NCBI RefSeq assembly: GCF_022539255.1
Contig: NZ_JAKZBV010000001.1
Coordinates: 3,968,001-4,032,000, forward strand
Direction: 5' to 3'
Length of the DNA stretch: 64,000 bases
Source of the DNA: Sinomonas terrae
Lineage (GTDB): Bacteria; Actinomycetota; Actinomycetes; Actinomycetales; Micrococcaceae
Shown here one piece after another: positions 33,138 to 41,709 of the stretch; the first letter of the stretch is position 1, and every line of letters starts with the position of its first letter. Under the pieces are notes generated by a model. It saw only the letters and a program-made list of their open reading frames with translations. It made no database searches and was not told the origin of the DNA. The position numbers and the translations under genes were made by a program.

Positions 33138-35449
33138 GCACGCAGACCACGCCCAAGTTCAACATCGACACGGTCGAGCACGCGGCCCAGACGCCGAACG
33201 TCGAGCTGCCGTGGGCCGAGCTCGGCCTCAAGCAGAACGAGTTCGAGGAGATCGTCAAGCTCCTCGGCCGCCGCCCCACCGCCGCCGAGCTCGCGATGTA
33301 CTCGGTCATGTGGAGCGAGCACTGCTCCTACAAGTCCTCGAAGGTGCACCTCCGCCAGTTCGGCGAGAAGCTCACCGACGAGATGAAGAAGGACATGATG
33401 GTCGGCATCGGCGAGAACGCCGGTGTGACCAACCTCGGTGACGGCTGGGCCGTGACGTTCAAGGTCGAGTCCCACAACCACCCGTCGTTCGTCGAGCCAT
33501 ACCAGGGTGCGGCCACGGGCATCGGCGGCATTGTCCGCGACATCATCTCGATGGGCGCGCGCCCCGTGGCGGTCATGGACCCGCTGCGTTTCGGTGCGAT
33601 CGATCACCCGGACACGCCGCGCCTCGTGCACGGCATCGTCTCGGGCATCGGCGGCTACGGCAACTCGCTCGGCCTGCCGAACATTGGCGGCGAGGTCGTT
33701 TTCGACTCGGTGTACCAGGCGAACCCGCTCGTGAACGCGCTCGCCGTCGGCGTCCTCCGTCACGAGGACCTGCGCCTCGCGAACGCCTCGGGCGTGGGTA
33801 ACCGCGTCGTGCTGTTCGGCGCCCGCACGGGTGGCGACGGTATTGGCGGCGCCTCGGTCCTGGCGTCCGAATCCTTCGACGACACGAAGCCGTCGAAGCG
33901 CCCCGCCGTCCAGGTCGGCGACCCGTTCGCCGAGAAGGTGCTCATCGAGTGCTGCCTCGAGCTCTTCAAGCACTCGCTCGTCGAGGGCATCCAGGACCTC
34001 GGCGCGGCCGGCATTTCATGTGCGACGTCGGAGCTCGCCTCGAACGGCGACGGCGGCATGCGCGTGGAGCTGACGAACGTCCTCCTTCGCGACCCCACCC
34101 TGACCCCGGGCGAGATCCTCATGTCGGAGTCGCAGGAACGCATGATGGCGGTCGTGACGCCGGAGAACGTGGCCGAGTTCGAAAAGGTCATGGAGAAGTG
34201 GAACGTCGAGTTCTCGTGGCTCGGCGAGGTCACCGACTCGGGCCGTCTCGTCATCACGTGGGACGGCGAGACGATTGTCGACGTCGATCCCCGCACCGTT
34301 GCGCACGAGGGTCCGGTCTACAACCGGCCGTTCAATCGGCCAGAATGGCTCGACGGCGTCCAGAAGGACGGGTTCCGGGCGTCGGAGGCCGCGAAGTCGC
34401 TTCCCGCCTCCGGTGATGACCTCAAGGCCGCGATCCTCGAGCTCATGGCGTCGCCGAACATGTGCGACAAGTCCTGGGTCACGAAGCAGTACGACAGCTA
34501 CGTGGGCGGCAACACGACGCTCGCCTCCCCCGACGACGCCGGCGTGATCCGCGTCGACGAGGAGTCCGGGCTCGGCGTCGCCATCTCGACCGACGCCAAC
34601 GGCCGCTACGCCTACCTCGATCCGTACACCGGCGCGCAGCTCGCGCTTGCGGAGTCGTACCGGAACGTCGCGACCTCCGGCGCCGTCCCCATGGCCGTCA
34701 CCGACTGCCTCAACTTCGGCTCGCCCGAGGACCCCGAGGTCATGTGGCAGTTCGCCGAGGCTGTGCGCGGCCTCGCCGACGCCTGCCAAACCCTCGGCAT
34801 TCCTGTCACCGGCGGCAACGTCTCGCTCTACAACCAGACGGGCACGACGGCGATCCACCCCACCCCGGTGGTCGGCGTCCTGGGCAAGTTCGACGACGTC
34901 GCCCGCCGCACGCCGTCGGGCTGGCAGCAGAACGCGGACGGTCAGGCGATCTACCTCCTCGGGACGACGCGCGACGAGCTCGACGGCTCCGAGTTCGCGA
35001 ACCTGCGCGGGCACCTCGGCGGACTCCCGCCGAAGCTCGATCTTGAAGCGGAGAAGACGCTCGGGGCGATCCTCATCAACGCCTCGCGCGACGGCATGGT
35101 CGACTCCGCGCACGATCTCTCCGAGGGAGGCCTCGCCGCAGCCCTGTCCGAGATGGTGCTGCGCTTCGGCGTCGGCGCCCGCGTGGCGCTCGATGACCTC
35201 TGCGAGCGCGACGGGATCGATGCCTTCACCGCGCTGTTCTCGGAGTCGCAGGCGCGCGCCGTCGTCGCCGTCCCCCGCTCGGAGGAGGTGCGCTTCAACG
35301 ACATGGCCGCCGCCCGCCAGTTCCCGGTGGTGCGCCTCGGCGTCGTCGACGTCCTCGCGACCTCCCTTGAGGTGCAGGGCCTCTTCGACCTGCCGATCGC
35401 TGAGCTCCGCGAGGCCCACGAGGGAACGCTGCCGAAGTACTTCGGCTAG
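33134..35449 (+). CDS. purL: Phosphoribosylformylglycinamidine synthase subunit PurL
   Basis: 771 residues from ATG 33134, which overlaps the purQ stop (ATGA). The small PurL type that needs PurS and PurQ. Motifs: MWSEHCSYKSSKVHLR, VESHNHPSFVEPYQGAATGI (ATP/FGAR site), GGDGIGGASVLASE, DLGAAGISCATSELASNGDG, GGNTTLASPDDAGV, and in the second half GGNVSLYNQTG and DLSEGGLAAALSEMVL. It makes FGAM from FGAR, ATP and ammonia in purine synthesis. A strong terminator follows. Confidence 0.97.
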   Translation: MSTQTTPKFNIDTVEHAAQTPNVELPWAELGLKQNEFEEIVKLLGRRPTAAELAMYSVMWSEHCSYKSSKVHLRQFGEKLTDEMKKDMMVGIGENAGVTNLGDGWAVTFKVESHNHPSFVEPYQGAATGIGGIVRDIISMGARPVAVMDPLRFGAIDHPDTPRLVHGIVSGIGGYGNSLGLPNIGGEVVFDSVYQANPLVNALAVGVLRHEDLRLANASGVGNRVVLFGARTGGDGIGGASVLASESFDDTKPSKRPAVQVGDPFAEKVLIECCLELFKHSLVEGIQDLGAAGISCATSELASNGDGGMRVELTNVLLRDPTLTPGEILMSESQERMMAVVTPENVAEFEKVMEKWNVEFSWLGEVTDSGRLVITWDGETIVDVDPRTVAHEGPVYNRPFNRPEWLDGVQKDGFRASEAAKSLPASGDDLKAAILELMASPNMCDKSWVTKQYDSYVGGNTTLASPDDAGVIRVDEESGLGVAISTDANGRYAYLDPYTGAQLALAESYRNVATSGAVPMAVTDCLNFGSPEDPEVMWQFAEAVRGLADACQTLGIPVTGGNVSLYNQTGTTAIHPTPVVGVLGKFDDVARRTPSGWQQNADGQAIYLLGTTRDELDGSEFANLRGHLGGLPPKLDLEAEKTLGAILINASRDGMVDSAHDLSEGGLAAALSEMVLRFGVGARVALDDLCERDGIDAFTALFSESQARAVVAVPRSEEVRFNDMAAARQFPVVRLGVVDVLATSLEVQGLFDLPIAELREAHEGTLPKYFG

Positions 35450-35468
35450 ACCCATGCGAGGCTGAAAT

Positions 35469-35531
35469 GCCCCGCCTTCTGGACTTCTCCCCCCGCTGTA
35501 GCGGCGGGCGCGGTCCGAAAGGCGGGGCTTT
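35469..35531 (+). terminator. Terminator of the purSQL operon
   Basis: GCCCCGCCTT (35469-35478) pairs with AAGGCGGGGC (35519-35528), extended by GGAC/GTCC after a two-base mismatch, and followed by TTTCTC. The loop holds a second small hairpin (CCGC-TGTA-GCGG). Confidence 0.85.
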
Positions 35532-35552
35532 CTCGTAGGAGCGACGGCGGCG

Positions 35553-35672
35553 ATGGTGCTCGGGATCCTCGGCCTTGCCCTCGGGAGCCCAAACCGGCGG
35601 GCGATCGCCGGATTCGTCCTTGGCTGCGTCCAGTTCGTGCTGCTCTTCTTCGGCTACGGGGTCCTGTGGTGA
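35553..35672 (+). CDS. Very small hydrophobic protein, possible remnant
   Basis: 39 residues, ATG 35553 with AGGAG ten bases upstream. The peptide has one or two hydrophobic stretches (VLGILGLALG and AGFVLGCVQFVLLFFGYGVL) separated by SPNRRAI. It resembles the end of DUF4190-type small membrane proteins. It may be a real membrane peptide or a leftover of a larger gene. It overlaps nothing and ends five bases before the convergent DUF503 stop. Confidence 0.4.
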   Translation: MVLGILGLALGSPNRRAIAGFVLGCVQFVLLFFGYGVLW

Positions 35673-35676
35673 GGCC

Positions 35677-35970
35677 TTAGTCCTCGCTGTGGAGTTCCCT
35701 CCGGCGGGCGCTCAGGAGGTCGACCTCCGGGCGCCCTGCCACGAAGCGTTCGACGGCGTCGAGCACCTCGACAGCGTGCGCGCGATCCGCCGACACCAGG
35801 GCGGCGCCGATCGAGGCCCGTCTGTGGAGATCCTGACTGCCCACCTCGGCGGCCGAGACCTCGAACCGCCGCCTGAGCTCGCCGACGATGGGGCGGACGA
35901 CGGCGCGTTTCTCCTTGAGCGAGTGCACGTCGCCGAGGAGGATGTCGAACTCGATCCACGCGATCCACAT
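35677..35970 (-). CDS. DUF503 domain protein
   Basis: 97 residues, usual length. YlxP-like family: WIAWIEFDILLGDVHSLKEK then RAVVRPIVGELRRRFEVSAAEVG, and ASIGAALVSADRAHAVEVLD. Members are often near rbfA or nusA-infB and have no known biochemical activity; the fold is ferredoxin-like. The gene is preceded upstream (on its strand) by three 31-bp repeats. Confidence 0.9.
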   Translation of the reverse strand: MWIAWIEFDILLGDVHSLKEKRAVVRPIVGELRRRFEVSAAEVGSQDLHRRASIGAALVSADRAHAVEVLDAVERFVAGRPEVDLLSARRRELHSED

Positions 35971-35990
35971 GCGGCCATTCTTCCCTTGCG

Positions 35991-36081
35991 GGGCGGAGTT
36001 GGCGTACCCGAAACAGCTAGGGCGGTGAGTTGGCGTACCCGAAACAACCAGGGCGGTGAGTTGGCGTACCCGAAACAGCTA
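35991..36081 (+). repeat. Three forward units of the GTTGGCGTACCCGAAAC family (31-bp period)
   Basis: GTTGGCGTACCCGAAACA starts at 35998, 36029 and 36060 with unit GGGCGGTGAGTTGGCGTACC through CGAAACAGCTA. Here all units have the same orientation. The array fills the gap between the DUF503 gene start and the MpaB-type gene stop, ending about five bases from that stop. Confidence 0.92.
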
Positions 36082-36085
36082 GGGG

Positions 36086-37000
36086 TTAGAGGACGCCGAG
36101 GCGGGCCAGACGGCGTCGGGCCGCGGCCTCGCTCGGTCCGGTGGTGCCGAGCGCGAGGCCGACGACGCCGAGCGTCACCTGCGCGGCCTGCCGAGGCGGG
36201 AGCAGGCTCCGGCGCAGCGACGAGCGGTCCATGCCGAGCAGCTCGAGGGAGCGGTCCGGCATAGAGTCGACGGCGGCGGCGAAAAGCCTGCGGTACCCGG
36301 CCACGAGCAGCGGGTCAAGCGGCAGGTTCCGGAGAAAGCCGACCACCTCGTCAAGGTGCGCGCTGTGGGTGAGGCGCACGCCGTCGTCGTACGCTGCTAA
36401 CTGTTCACGCAGGGCGGCCGCGGACCGCGGCGGCTCCGCGACTCCCATGAGTTCGCCGGCCACGGCCCACTCGCGGACGTACTGATCCGCCAAACCGGCA
36501 GGCAGGGGTCCATGGACGTATTCGTACGCTCCGAGGAACGCGTCCGTGAACGCAAGATGCACCCAGGCGAGGAGCTCGGGATCGTTCGCTGAGTAGTCCC
36601 GCTCCGTCCCACGGCCGTCGACGTACCGGCCCACGACCGGCTCGTGCCGGCGCCGCACGTGCTCACAGGCGCGGCGCGCCGCGGCCGTGTCGCCATAGGT
36701 GACCGTGAAGACCCACCGGATGGTGTGCGCGATCCGCGCGAGCGGCTCGTCCTGATAGTACGAATGGTCGACGACGCCGGCGAGCACCCCGGGATGCAGG
36801 GCCTGGGTGAGGAGCGCGCGGATCCCGCCGATTATGGGGGTCATGCCGCCGTGCACTCGCCAAGTGACGGAGTCGGGCGCGAAGTAGCCCGCGTCCTCGC
36901 CGTCCTCAAGCGCGAGCTCCCACGCCGGGATGCCCTCCGACTGGCCGGAGAAAGTGAAGCTCAGACGGCGGCGAAGCGGCGAAAGAACATCAATGCTCAC
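36086..37000 (-). CDS. Oxygenase MpaB family protein (DUF2236)
   Basis: 304 residues. The family's conserved core is visible: WRVHGGMTPIIGGIRALLTQALHPGVLAGVVDHS with the haem-associated histidine in ALHP, then IRWVFTVTYGDTAAARRACEHV, VRRRHEPVVGR, and PELLAWVHLAFTDAFLGAYE. Fungal MpaB and the bacterial rubber oxygenase Lcp belong to this group of b-type haem proteins. The bacterial DUF2236 members are mostly uncharacterised. Start ATG 37000. No operon partner; the flavin reductase lies 88 bases upstream on the same strand. Confidence 0.85.
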   Translation of the reverse strand: MSIDVLSPLRRRLSFTFSGQSEGIPAWELALEDGEDAGYFAPDSVTWRVHGGMTPIIGGIRALLTQALHPGVLAGVVDHSYYQDEPLARIAHTIRWVFTVTYGDTAAARRACEHVRRRHEPVVGRYVDGRGTERDYSANDPELLAWVHLAFTDAFLGAYEYVHGPLPAGLADQYVREWAVAGELMGVAEPPRSAAALREQLAAYDDGVRLTHSAHLDEVVGFLRNLPLDPLLVAGYRRLFAAAVDSMPDRSLELLGMDRSSLRRSLLPPRQAAQVTLGVVGLALGTTGPSEAAARRRLARLGVL

Positions 37001-37088
37001 CTATCAAGCGTCGCGCACGCAGCTCACGCGGGCAACGCCGTTCCGCGCCGGGACGAGGGCGCCCTCGTCCCGGCTGCGGGCGGTGGGG

Positions 37089-37574
37089 CTATTTGCCCCA
37101 GTAGACGTGATTGGTCAGGGGACGGAAGCTCTCCGGATCCGAGACGCTCACTGCCTCGCCGATCAGGATCACGTGGTCCCCCGCGTCCACCCGCTGCCAG
37201 AGCCGACACTCGATGCGCGGGACCTCAGCGGCCACGATGGGCGAGCCCAGCACGCCCGGCTCCCAGGCCAGTCCCGCAAACTTCTCCGTCCCCTTCGCCA
37301 CGAATCGCTGCACGAGCTCGCGGTCCGACTCGGACAGGATGTGCACGGCGAAGTTGTCGGTCGTGTTCCACACATCGAATGACGACGAACGCTTGTCCAC
37401 GGCCCATGAGACGAGGGCGGGCTCGAGGCTGACCGACGTGAACGAGTTGCTCACGAGGCCTGCCAAGGTGCCTTCGCTCTGGGTCGTGATGACCGAGATG
37501 CCCGTGGCCCAATGCCCCATGGCGCGGCGAAGTTCCGCCCCGGTGACGGCCTGGCCCACGGATGTGATGGTCAT
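37089..37574 (-). CDS. Flavin reductase-like FMN-binding protein
   Basis: 161 residues from ATG 37574, preceded by GGAGG eight bases upstream. The split-barrel flavin reductase domain shows LRRAMGHWATGISVITTQSEG, LAGLVSNSFTSVSLEPALVSWAV, AVHILSESDRELVQRFVAKG, and DHVILIGEAVSV. Such proteins reduce FMN or FAD with NAD(P)H for a partner monooxygenase. The nearest oxygenase on this strand is the MpaB-type gene, which is not flavin dependent; the SfnG monooxygenase lies 7 kb away. The partner is therefore open. Confidence 0.9.
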   Translation of the reverse strand: MTITSVGQAVTGAELRRAMGHWATGISVITTQSEGTLAGLVSNSFTSVSLEPALVSWAVDKRSSSFDVWNTTDNFAVHILSESDRELVQRFVAKGTEKFAGLAWEPGVLGSPIVAAEVPRIECRLWQRVDAGDHVILIGEAVSVSDPESFRPLTNHVYWGK

Positions 37575-37902
37575 GGCGTTCCTCCAGCAATCGGCCGGAC
37601 ACCCGCTTCCGGGCGCCGTACTTGCCGCGGACGTTCGCCGCGACCGGATCCTCATCTGGGGCACCCCACTACGGGAGAGGGTTGCCGCCCGGCCAGCCAG
37701 AGCTTTCCGCCGGGACTCTTGATCCTGTTATTCAGCCTACGGAACGCTTCTTTGGGCAGTAAAGCGCGTCCGTAACACGGACACACAACTTAGTGGTCGT
37801 CCAGCCGTGACTTTGCGTGACGTTCTGTTGCGTGCGAGGCTTTGGCGGCTGGACTGCGGCGGGCGTTTAGTGGAGGCATCCCACCCTTCAAGGAGTTCCC
37901 TC

Positions 37903-39834
37903 ATGACCGCTGCCACCCCTGATCGCATCGCCTTCTGGGAGGACGCCGCGCGTCGACTCGAGTGGGCCGAGCCGTGGCACACCGCGCATTCATGGACTCC
38001 CGCCGACCTCCGGGCGAGCACTCCCCCCGAGATCCGGTGGTTCGACGGCGGCAAGCTCAACGCCGCCGTGAACTGCGTGGACCGGCACGTCGCGGCGGGC
38101 CGCGGCGAGAAGGTCGCGCTGTGCTTCGAGGGCGAGCGGGGCGACCGGCTCACCGTGACGTATGCGGACCTCGAGCGGCGCGTGGCTCAGGCCGCCAACG
38201 CGCTCGAAGCGCTGGGCGTGCGGAAGGGGGATCGCGTCGTGGTCTATCTCCCGGTGCTCGTCGAGACGGTGGTGATCACGCTCGCCTGTGCGCGCATCGG
38301 CGCGGTGCATTCGCTCGTGTTCGGCGGCTTTTCCGCGGAGGCGCTGCGGTTCCGGGTCGAGGACACGGGGGCGAAGCTGCTCGTCACCACCGACGGCCAA
38401 TTCCGACGCGGCCAAGCGGTGCCCGTCAAGGACAATGCGGACGCGGCCGTCCGCGGGGGTGCCGCGGCAAGGGACAACGCGATCGAGCACGTCCTCGTGA
38501 TCCGCCGCACGGGCTCGGACATCGCATGGACGCCGGGGCGGGACGTGTGGTGGCACGAGCTCGTGGACGCCCAGCCGTCGGAGCACGAGGCCGAGGCGTT
38601 CGATGCCGAAACCCCGCTCTTCATCATGTACACCTCCGGGACGACGGGGAAGCCGAAGGGCCTCGTCCACACGACCGGCGGCTACCTTACGCAGGCGTCG
38701 TGGAGCCACGAGTTCCTGTTCTCCAATCCCGACCCGGCCCTCCGCGCCGCCGACGTCCACTGGTGCACCGCCGACCTCGCCTGGGTCACGGCCCACACCT
38801 ACGAGATCTACGGCCCGCTCTCGAACGGTTTCACGCAGGTCATCTTCGAGGGCACGCCCAACACTCCGCATCCGGGGCGGCATTTCGAGATCATCCAGCG
38901 GTACGGCGTTACGAGCTACTACACGGCGCCGACCTTGGTGCGCTCGCTCATGGGCTGGTTCCCGGACGGCGTGCCCGCCGAGTACGACTTCTCCTCCATT
39001 CGGGTGCTCGGCACCGTGGGCGAGGCCGTGAACCCGGAGGCGTGGCGGTGGCTTCGCTCGAACCTGGGGCGCGACTCCGGCGGGGACGTTGCCGGCGGCG
39101 TCCCCATGGTCGACACGTGGTGGCAGTCCGAGACTGGCGCAACCGTGCTATCACCTCGGCCCACCGACGCGACGTTCAAGCCCGGGTGTGCTACAAGGGC
39201 GCTGCCGGGGCTCGCTACGGACATCGTGGACGACGACGGCGCCCGCGTCCCGCCCGGAGTCCAGGGCAACATCGTGGTCACCGAGAGCGGACCCGCGATG
39301 GCGCGGACGGTCTGGGGGAACCCGCGCCGCTGCCTCGACTCGTACTGGCGCAAGTACGCGGCGCAGGGCTGGTTCCTCGCAGGCGACGGGGCGAAGTTCG
39401 ACGACGACGGCGACACCTGGATCCTCGGGCGCACCGATGACGTGCTCAACGTCTCGGGCCACCGCATGTCGACCATCGAGATCGAATCGGCGCTCGTCTC
39501 GCATCCAGCCGTCGTCGAAGCGGGCGTGTGCCCTGTCGCGGACGCTACGACCGGGCACGCCATCGCGGCCTTCGTCGTGCTCACGGCCGACGCCGCCACG
39601 AGCGAGAACGGCTCCGTCGCGGATGCATTGCGCGCCCACGTCGCGAAGGAGATCGGGCCGATCGCGAAGCCGCGCGACGTCGTCGTCGTTCCCGACGTCC
39701 CCAAGACGCGCTCCGGGAAGATCATGCGCCGGCTGCTCACGCAGCTCTTCGAGGGCAGCGCGCTCGGCGACACGACGAGCCTGCAGAACGAGCCGTGCAT
39801 CGCCGAGATCGAGAAGGTCCTCGCGGCGCGCTGA
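37903..39834 (+). CDS. acsA: Acetyl-CoA synthetase (AMP-forming)
   Basis: 643 residues from ATG 37903 with AAGGAG seven bases upstream. ANL superfamily: N-terminal IAFWEDAARRLEWAEPWHT, WFDGGKLNAAVNCVDRHV and IGAVHSLVFGGFSAEALRFR. The P-loop is MYTSGTTGKPKGLVHTTGGY, the acyl pocket includes VDTWWQSETGA, then GWFLAGDGAKFDDDGDTWILG. The catalytic lysine is in PDVPKTRSGKIMRRLL, the site of regulatory acetylation in this family. Length and the WWQSETG motif fit acetate (or propionate) as substrate. The stop is followed without a gap by a mirror repeat array. Confidence 0.93.
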   Translation: MTAATPDRIAFWEDAARRLEWAEPWHTAHSWTPADLRASTPPEIRWFDGGKLNAAVNCVDRHVAAGRGEKVALCFEGERGDRLTVTYADLERRVAQAANALEALGVRKGDRVVVYLPVLVETVVITLACARIGAVHSLVFGGFSAEALRFRVEDTGAKLLVTTDGQFRRGQAVPVKDNADAAVRGGAAARDNAIEHVLVIRRTGSDIAWTPGRDVWWHELVDAQPSEHEAEAFDAETPLFIMYTSGTTGKPKGLVHTTGGYLTQASWSHEFLFSNPDPALRAADVHWCTADLAWVTAHTYEIYGPLSNGFTQVIFEGTPNTPHPGRHFEIIQRYGVTSYYTAPTLVRSLMGWFPDGVPAEYDFSSIRVLGTVGEAVNPEAWRWLRSNLGRDSGGDVAGGVPMVDTWWQSETGATVLSPRPTDATFKPGCATRALPGLATDIVDDDGARVPPGVQGNIVVTESGPAMARTVWGNPRRCLDSYWRKYAAQGWFLAGDGAKFDDDGDTWILGRTDDVLNVSGHRMSTIEIESALVSHPAVVEAGVCPVADATTGHAIAAFVVLTADAATSENGSVADALRAHVAKEIGPIAKPRDVVVVPDVPKTRSGKIMRRLLTQLFEGSALGDTTSLQNEPCIAEIEKVLAAR

Positions 39835-40068
39835 CCACTCGTGGGTCAGGATCTGGCCACTCGTGGGACAGGATCTGGCCGCTCGTGGGGTAAGAAGTGC
39901 CCACTCGTGGGGTAAGAAGTGCCCACTCGCCGATCCCTCCCGACGAGCGGCCACATCCCCCCGACGAGTGGCCACTTCCCGACCGACGAGTGGCCACATC
40001 CCCACCGACGAGCGGCCACATCCCGACCGACGAGCGGCCACATCCCTCCCGACGAGTGGTCAGCTTGC
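39835..40068. repeat. Mirror array, CGACGAGTGGCCACATC family (22-bp period), 5+6 units
   Basis: Between convergent acsA and the ClC gene. Reverse units with CCACTCG start at 39835, 39857, 39879, 39901 and 39923 (exact 22-bp period). Forward units with CGACGAG start at 39941, 39962, 39984, 40006, 40028 and 40050 (21-22). The first unit touches the acsA stop codon. The stop codon of the ClC gene (complement of 40060-40062) lies inside the last unit. Same family and period as 31.4-31.6 kb, but with the reverse block first here. Confidence 0.92.
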
Positions 40069-41709
40069 CGTCGGCGAGGAGCTGCCCGCGTGGGCGTGGG
40101 GGCGCGGGGACAGCCTCGGGCTGCTCCGGCGCGTGAGGTACCGCAGGGTGCGGTCCCGATCCGTCGCCTCGGTGAGGTCGTGCAATCGCGCGACTAGCAG
40201 ATCGGCGGGGCCGATCAGCCCAAGGTAGGCACCGGCGTCGTCCATCACCGCAGCGTCAGCTGCCCCGGACCGCGCAAGGACGTACGCCGCATGCCGCACG
40301 GTGTCGCGTGGATGGAGCACCGGCGCGCCCTCCGGGAGCTGCACTGCGGGCGTGCGCATGATGTCCTCGCAGAAGAAGGTCTCAAGCGGGTCGGTCGTGT
40401 AATCGCGGGTCAGGTGGAGCCCGCGGCGGGCGATCTTCTCTGTCAGGACCGAGCGGCGCAGCAGCAGGACGGACACCCCATACGCGACAACGGACGTGAT
40501 GAGCAGCGGGAGCGCGACGGCCCACGCGTGGGTCAGCTCGAGCGTGAAGACGACGCCGGTGAGCGGCGACCGCATGACCCCGCCGACGACGGCGGTCAGG
40601 CCGAGCAGCGCCCAGAACCCGGGGATGACGCTCGGGAGCACGAGCCCGGCGGCGGCGCCGAGCGCTCCGCCGATCATGAAGATCGGCGCGAGGACGCCGC
40701 CCGAGGTGCCGCTGCCCAGCGACAGCGACCAGATGAGCGTCTTGACGACGAGGATGCCGACGATGAGGCCCGTCGTCGCCTGGCCTGTGAGCAGTTGGTC
40801 GATGACGTCGTAACCCACGCCGAGGGCGCGCGGCTCGATGAGGCCACCCGCACCGATGATGAGTCCGCCGATCGCGGGCCACCACATCCAGTGGATTGGG
40901 AGGCGGGAGAACGTGTCCTCCGCGCGGTACACGAGCCAGGTCGCGCCGGCGGCGACGATCGCACCGCTGATGCCGACGACGGCGGCCAACGCCTCGATGC
41001 CCGGAGTGAGATGGAGGCCAGTGGTTGCCACGGGGAAGATCGGTGCGCTGCCGAGGATAACGCTCCGGACCACGGTCGAGACCGCGACGCCGGAGGCAAC
41101 CGGGATGAAGCTGCGTGGGCGCCACTCGAACAGGAGCAGCTCGACCGCGAGGAGGATGGCCGCGAGCGGTGAGTTGAACGTTGCGGCCATGCCGGATGCG
41201 GCGCCCGCGACGAGAAGGGTCTTGCGTTCGTCCGCCGTGAGGTGGAGGTGCTGGGCGAGGATCGAGCCGATCGCCCCGCCCGTCATGATGATGGGCCCTT
41301 CCGCGCCGAACGGGCCGCCCGAGCCGATGCTGATGGCTGCCGAGATCGGCTTGAGCACGGCAACCTTGGGATCGACCCGGCTGCCGCCGATGAGGATCGA
41401 TTCGATGGCCTCGGGCATGCCATGACCTCGGATCTTCTCCGAGCCGAAGCGCGCCATGAGGCCGATCACGAGCCCGCCCGCGACGGGCAGCAGGAGCATC
41501 TGCCACCAGGGGTGCCCACCCCCGACCGCGATGAGGCTCGTCGAGACTCTCCCGTAGAAGAAGAGGTTGGTGGCGAGGCCGATGAGGCGCAGGAGGGCCC
41601 AGGCCGCGAGCGCCCCGAACGCGCCGACGGGGAGCGCGAGGGCCGCGACGAGAATCATGCGCTTGTCCACGGAGAAGTCGCTCAGCTCGTGGCCACGATG
41701 CGTCGTCAT
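40060..41709 (-). CDS. ClC family chloride channel/transporter
   Basis: 549 residues with about ten to twelve membrane helices. ClC selectivity motifs: SIGSGGPFGAEGPIIMTGGA (GSGxP and the G-x-EGP with the gating glutamate) and LGSGTSGGVLAPIFMIGGALG. The cytoplasmic C-terminal part (MRTPAVQLPEGAPVLHPRDTVRHAAYVLARSGA and LIGPADLLVARLHDL) looks like a reduced CBS-domain pair. It exchanges or conducts chloride or related anions such as fluoride; which mode is not decidable. The start overlaps the MarR stop by four bases (ATGA), so the two form an operon. The C-terminus ends in repeat-derived sequence. Confidence 0.92.
   Translation of the reverse strand: MTTHRGHELSDFSVDKRMILVAALALPVGAFGALAAWALLRLIGLATNLFFYGRVSTSLIAVGGGHPWWQMLLLPVAGGLVIGLMARFGSEKIRGHGMPEAIESILIGGSRVDPKVAVLKPISAAISIGSGGPFGAEGPIIMTGGAIGSILAQHLHLTADERKTLLVAGAASGMAATFNSPLAAILLAVELLLFEWRPRSFIPVASGVAVSTVVRSVILGSAPIFPVATTGLHLTPGIEALAAVVGISGAIVAAGATWLVYRAEDTFSRLPIHWMWWPAIGGLIIGAGGLIEPRALGVGYDVIDQLLTGQATTGLIVGILVVKTLIWSLSLGSGTSGGVLAPIFMIGGALGAAAGLVLPSVIPGFWALLGLTAVVGGVMRSPLTGVVFTLELTHAWAVALPLLITSVVAYGVSVLLLRRSVLTEKIARRGLHLTRDYTTDPLETFFCEDIMRTPAVQLPEGAPVLHPRDTVRHAAYVLARSGAADAAVMDDAGAYLGLIGPADLLVARLHDLTEATDRDRTLRYLTRRSSPRLSPRPHAHAGSSSPTAS

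Noticed and set aside
40291..41172. 293-codon open frame opposite the ClC gene
   Set aside because: Same reason: composition of an antisense shadow.
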